From contig JAADIN010000026.1 of NCBI GenBank assembly GCA_013151315.1, positions 1-7,904 of the forward strand: a stretch of DNA of 7,904 bases, read 5' to 3'. Below the pieces are notes generated by a model that was given only the letters and a program-made list of their open reading frames with translations, had not been told where the DNA came from and did not search any database. A program made the translations under genes and the position numbers. The stretch comes from Planctomycetota bacterium. GTDB lineage: Bacteria; Planctomycetota; Planctomycetia; Pirellulales; Lacipirellulaceae. Of the stretch, positions 7,575-7,904 are shown piece by piece (position 1 is the stretch's first letter; the number at the start of each line of letters is the position of its first letter).

Positions 7575-7752
7575 GGCCCAGATCTCGCAATGGTTACCAC
7601 ACGATTTGATAACCTAGACAACCGTCTTGATGGAAAAATCTCTCGCGAGGAAGTGCCCCAAACGTTTTCGATTTCTGTTTGCTCCGCTCGACGTCAACGG
7701 CGACGGGGTGCTTGATTTTGAAGAAGTCAAAGCACTCCAACAGTTTCAATAA
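7575..7752 (+). pseudogene. Remnant of a paired EF-hand domain, in frame with the preceding gene but split by a stop and a frameshift
   Basis: Directly after the TAA of the redoxin/copper protein the same frame continues through GPDLAMVTTRFDNLDN to a first EF-hand loop, DNRLDGKISREE (7617-7652). It is degenerate at loop position 3, which is Arg. That frame ends at TGA 7713-7715. A second, textbook loop, DVNGDGVLDFEE (7690-7725), lies one frame over, and that frame ends at TAA 7750-7752. The two frames can be joined at the CCCC run 7656-7659: removing one C gives REEVPKRFRFLFAPLD between the loops, with 24 codons from loop start to loop start. EF-hands bind calcium and are often found as short pairs in secreted planctomycete proteins. 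Most likely this is the former C-terminus of the upstream protein, broken by a nonsense change and a one-base insertion. Alternatives are a separate short gene from ATG 7590, a short ORF from ATG 7630 (40 residues, second loop only), recoding, or sequence error. Confidence 0.6.
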
Positions 7753-7757
7753 GGCCT

Positions 7758-7787
7758 AGTGCTTTGTCATGACTAAAACAAAGCACT
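7758..7787. repeat. Perfect 10-bp inverted repeat with a 10-base loop
   Basis: AGTGCTTTGT (7758-7767) and ACAAAGCACT (7778-7787) are exact reverse complements around a 10-base loop. The hairpin begins 6 bases after the last EF-hand frame's TAA, so it could end the transcript of the redoxin gene. No T-run follows on either strand, so it is not a classical intrinsic terminator. It could also be a recombination or mobile-element end; no partner copy is present in the window. Confidence 0.6.
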
Positions 7788-7904
7788 CGTTCTAACGATT
7801 AATGAAAGCGATGCACAAGTGTCCGGTTATAAGTCGAACAGTGGTAACTGGTTAGAGTGAGGGGTGTCGGGAGAGTTGCGATTAAATTCGGTAAGTAGCG
7901 GTAA
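7788..7904. other. Non-coding end of the window, nothing recognised
   Basis: These 117 bases look lower in GC than the genes to the left. The longest start-to-stop frame noticed is 17 codons, from ATG 7803, with no supporting features. CGGTAA occurs twice in the last 20 bases, which may be chance. No tRNA, transposase fragment or promoter is convincing. Confidence 0.4.

Noticed and set aside
7803..7856. 17-codon frame starting at ATG 7803
   Set aside because: Very short, without a ribosome site or any protein-like feature.

Overview
The window (about 58% GC by eye) looks like a chromosomal segment of a planctomycete, probably Pirellulales-like. The main clue is a secreted protein that combines a thioredoxin-like domain, a CxxCH cytochrome segment and a copper-monooxygenase-like C-terminus, a domain mix I associate with that phylum. 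The wording of the acetolactate synthase and Mfd proteins, and remnants of paired EF-hands, point the same way. The assignment comes from recognising protein sequence and was not tested by a search.

Layout. Positions 1-1745 (minus strand) hold nearly all of an acetolactate synthase catalytic subunit (ilvB), whose last few codons lie beyond the left edge. Upstream of it on the same strand, at 1915-2139, is a small two-helix membrane protein of unknown function with a clear Shine-Dalgarno sequence. A divergent intergenic region (2140-2348) separates it from mfd on the plus strand (2349-5597), the transcription-repair coupling factor. mfd has no Shine-Dalgarno sequence, but a good -10 element lies 11 bases before its ATG, suggesting a nearly leaderless mRNA. 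After a 180-base gap comes a 598-residue exported redoxin/cytochrome/copper-monooxygenase-like protein (5778-7574).

The most unusual region is just past that gene. Reading through its TAA stop in the same frame gives an EF-hand loop. A second, textbook EF-hand loop follows one frame over, after a run of four C. Removing one C and ignoring the stop would join both EF-hands to the end of the redoxin protein. The simplest reading is a lost or decaying calcium-binding C-terminal domain; recoding or sequence error are alternatives. A perfect 10-bp inverted repeat follows, and nothing recognisable is seen after it.

The genes do not form one pathway: branched-chain amino acid synthesis, DNA repair and a periplasmic redox/copper protein are simply neighbours. 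I see no phage, CRISPR, transposase or defence genes, and no convincing new multi-gene system. The novelty lies in the EF-hand remnant, the multidomain copper protein and the small membrane protein.
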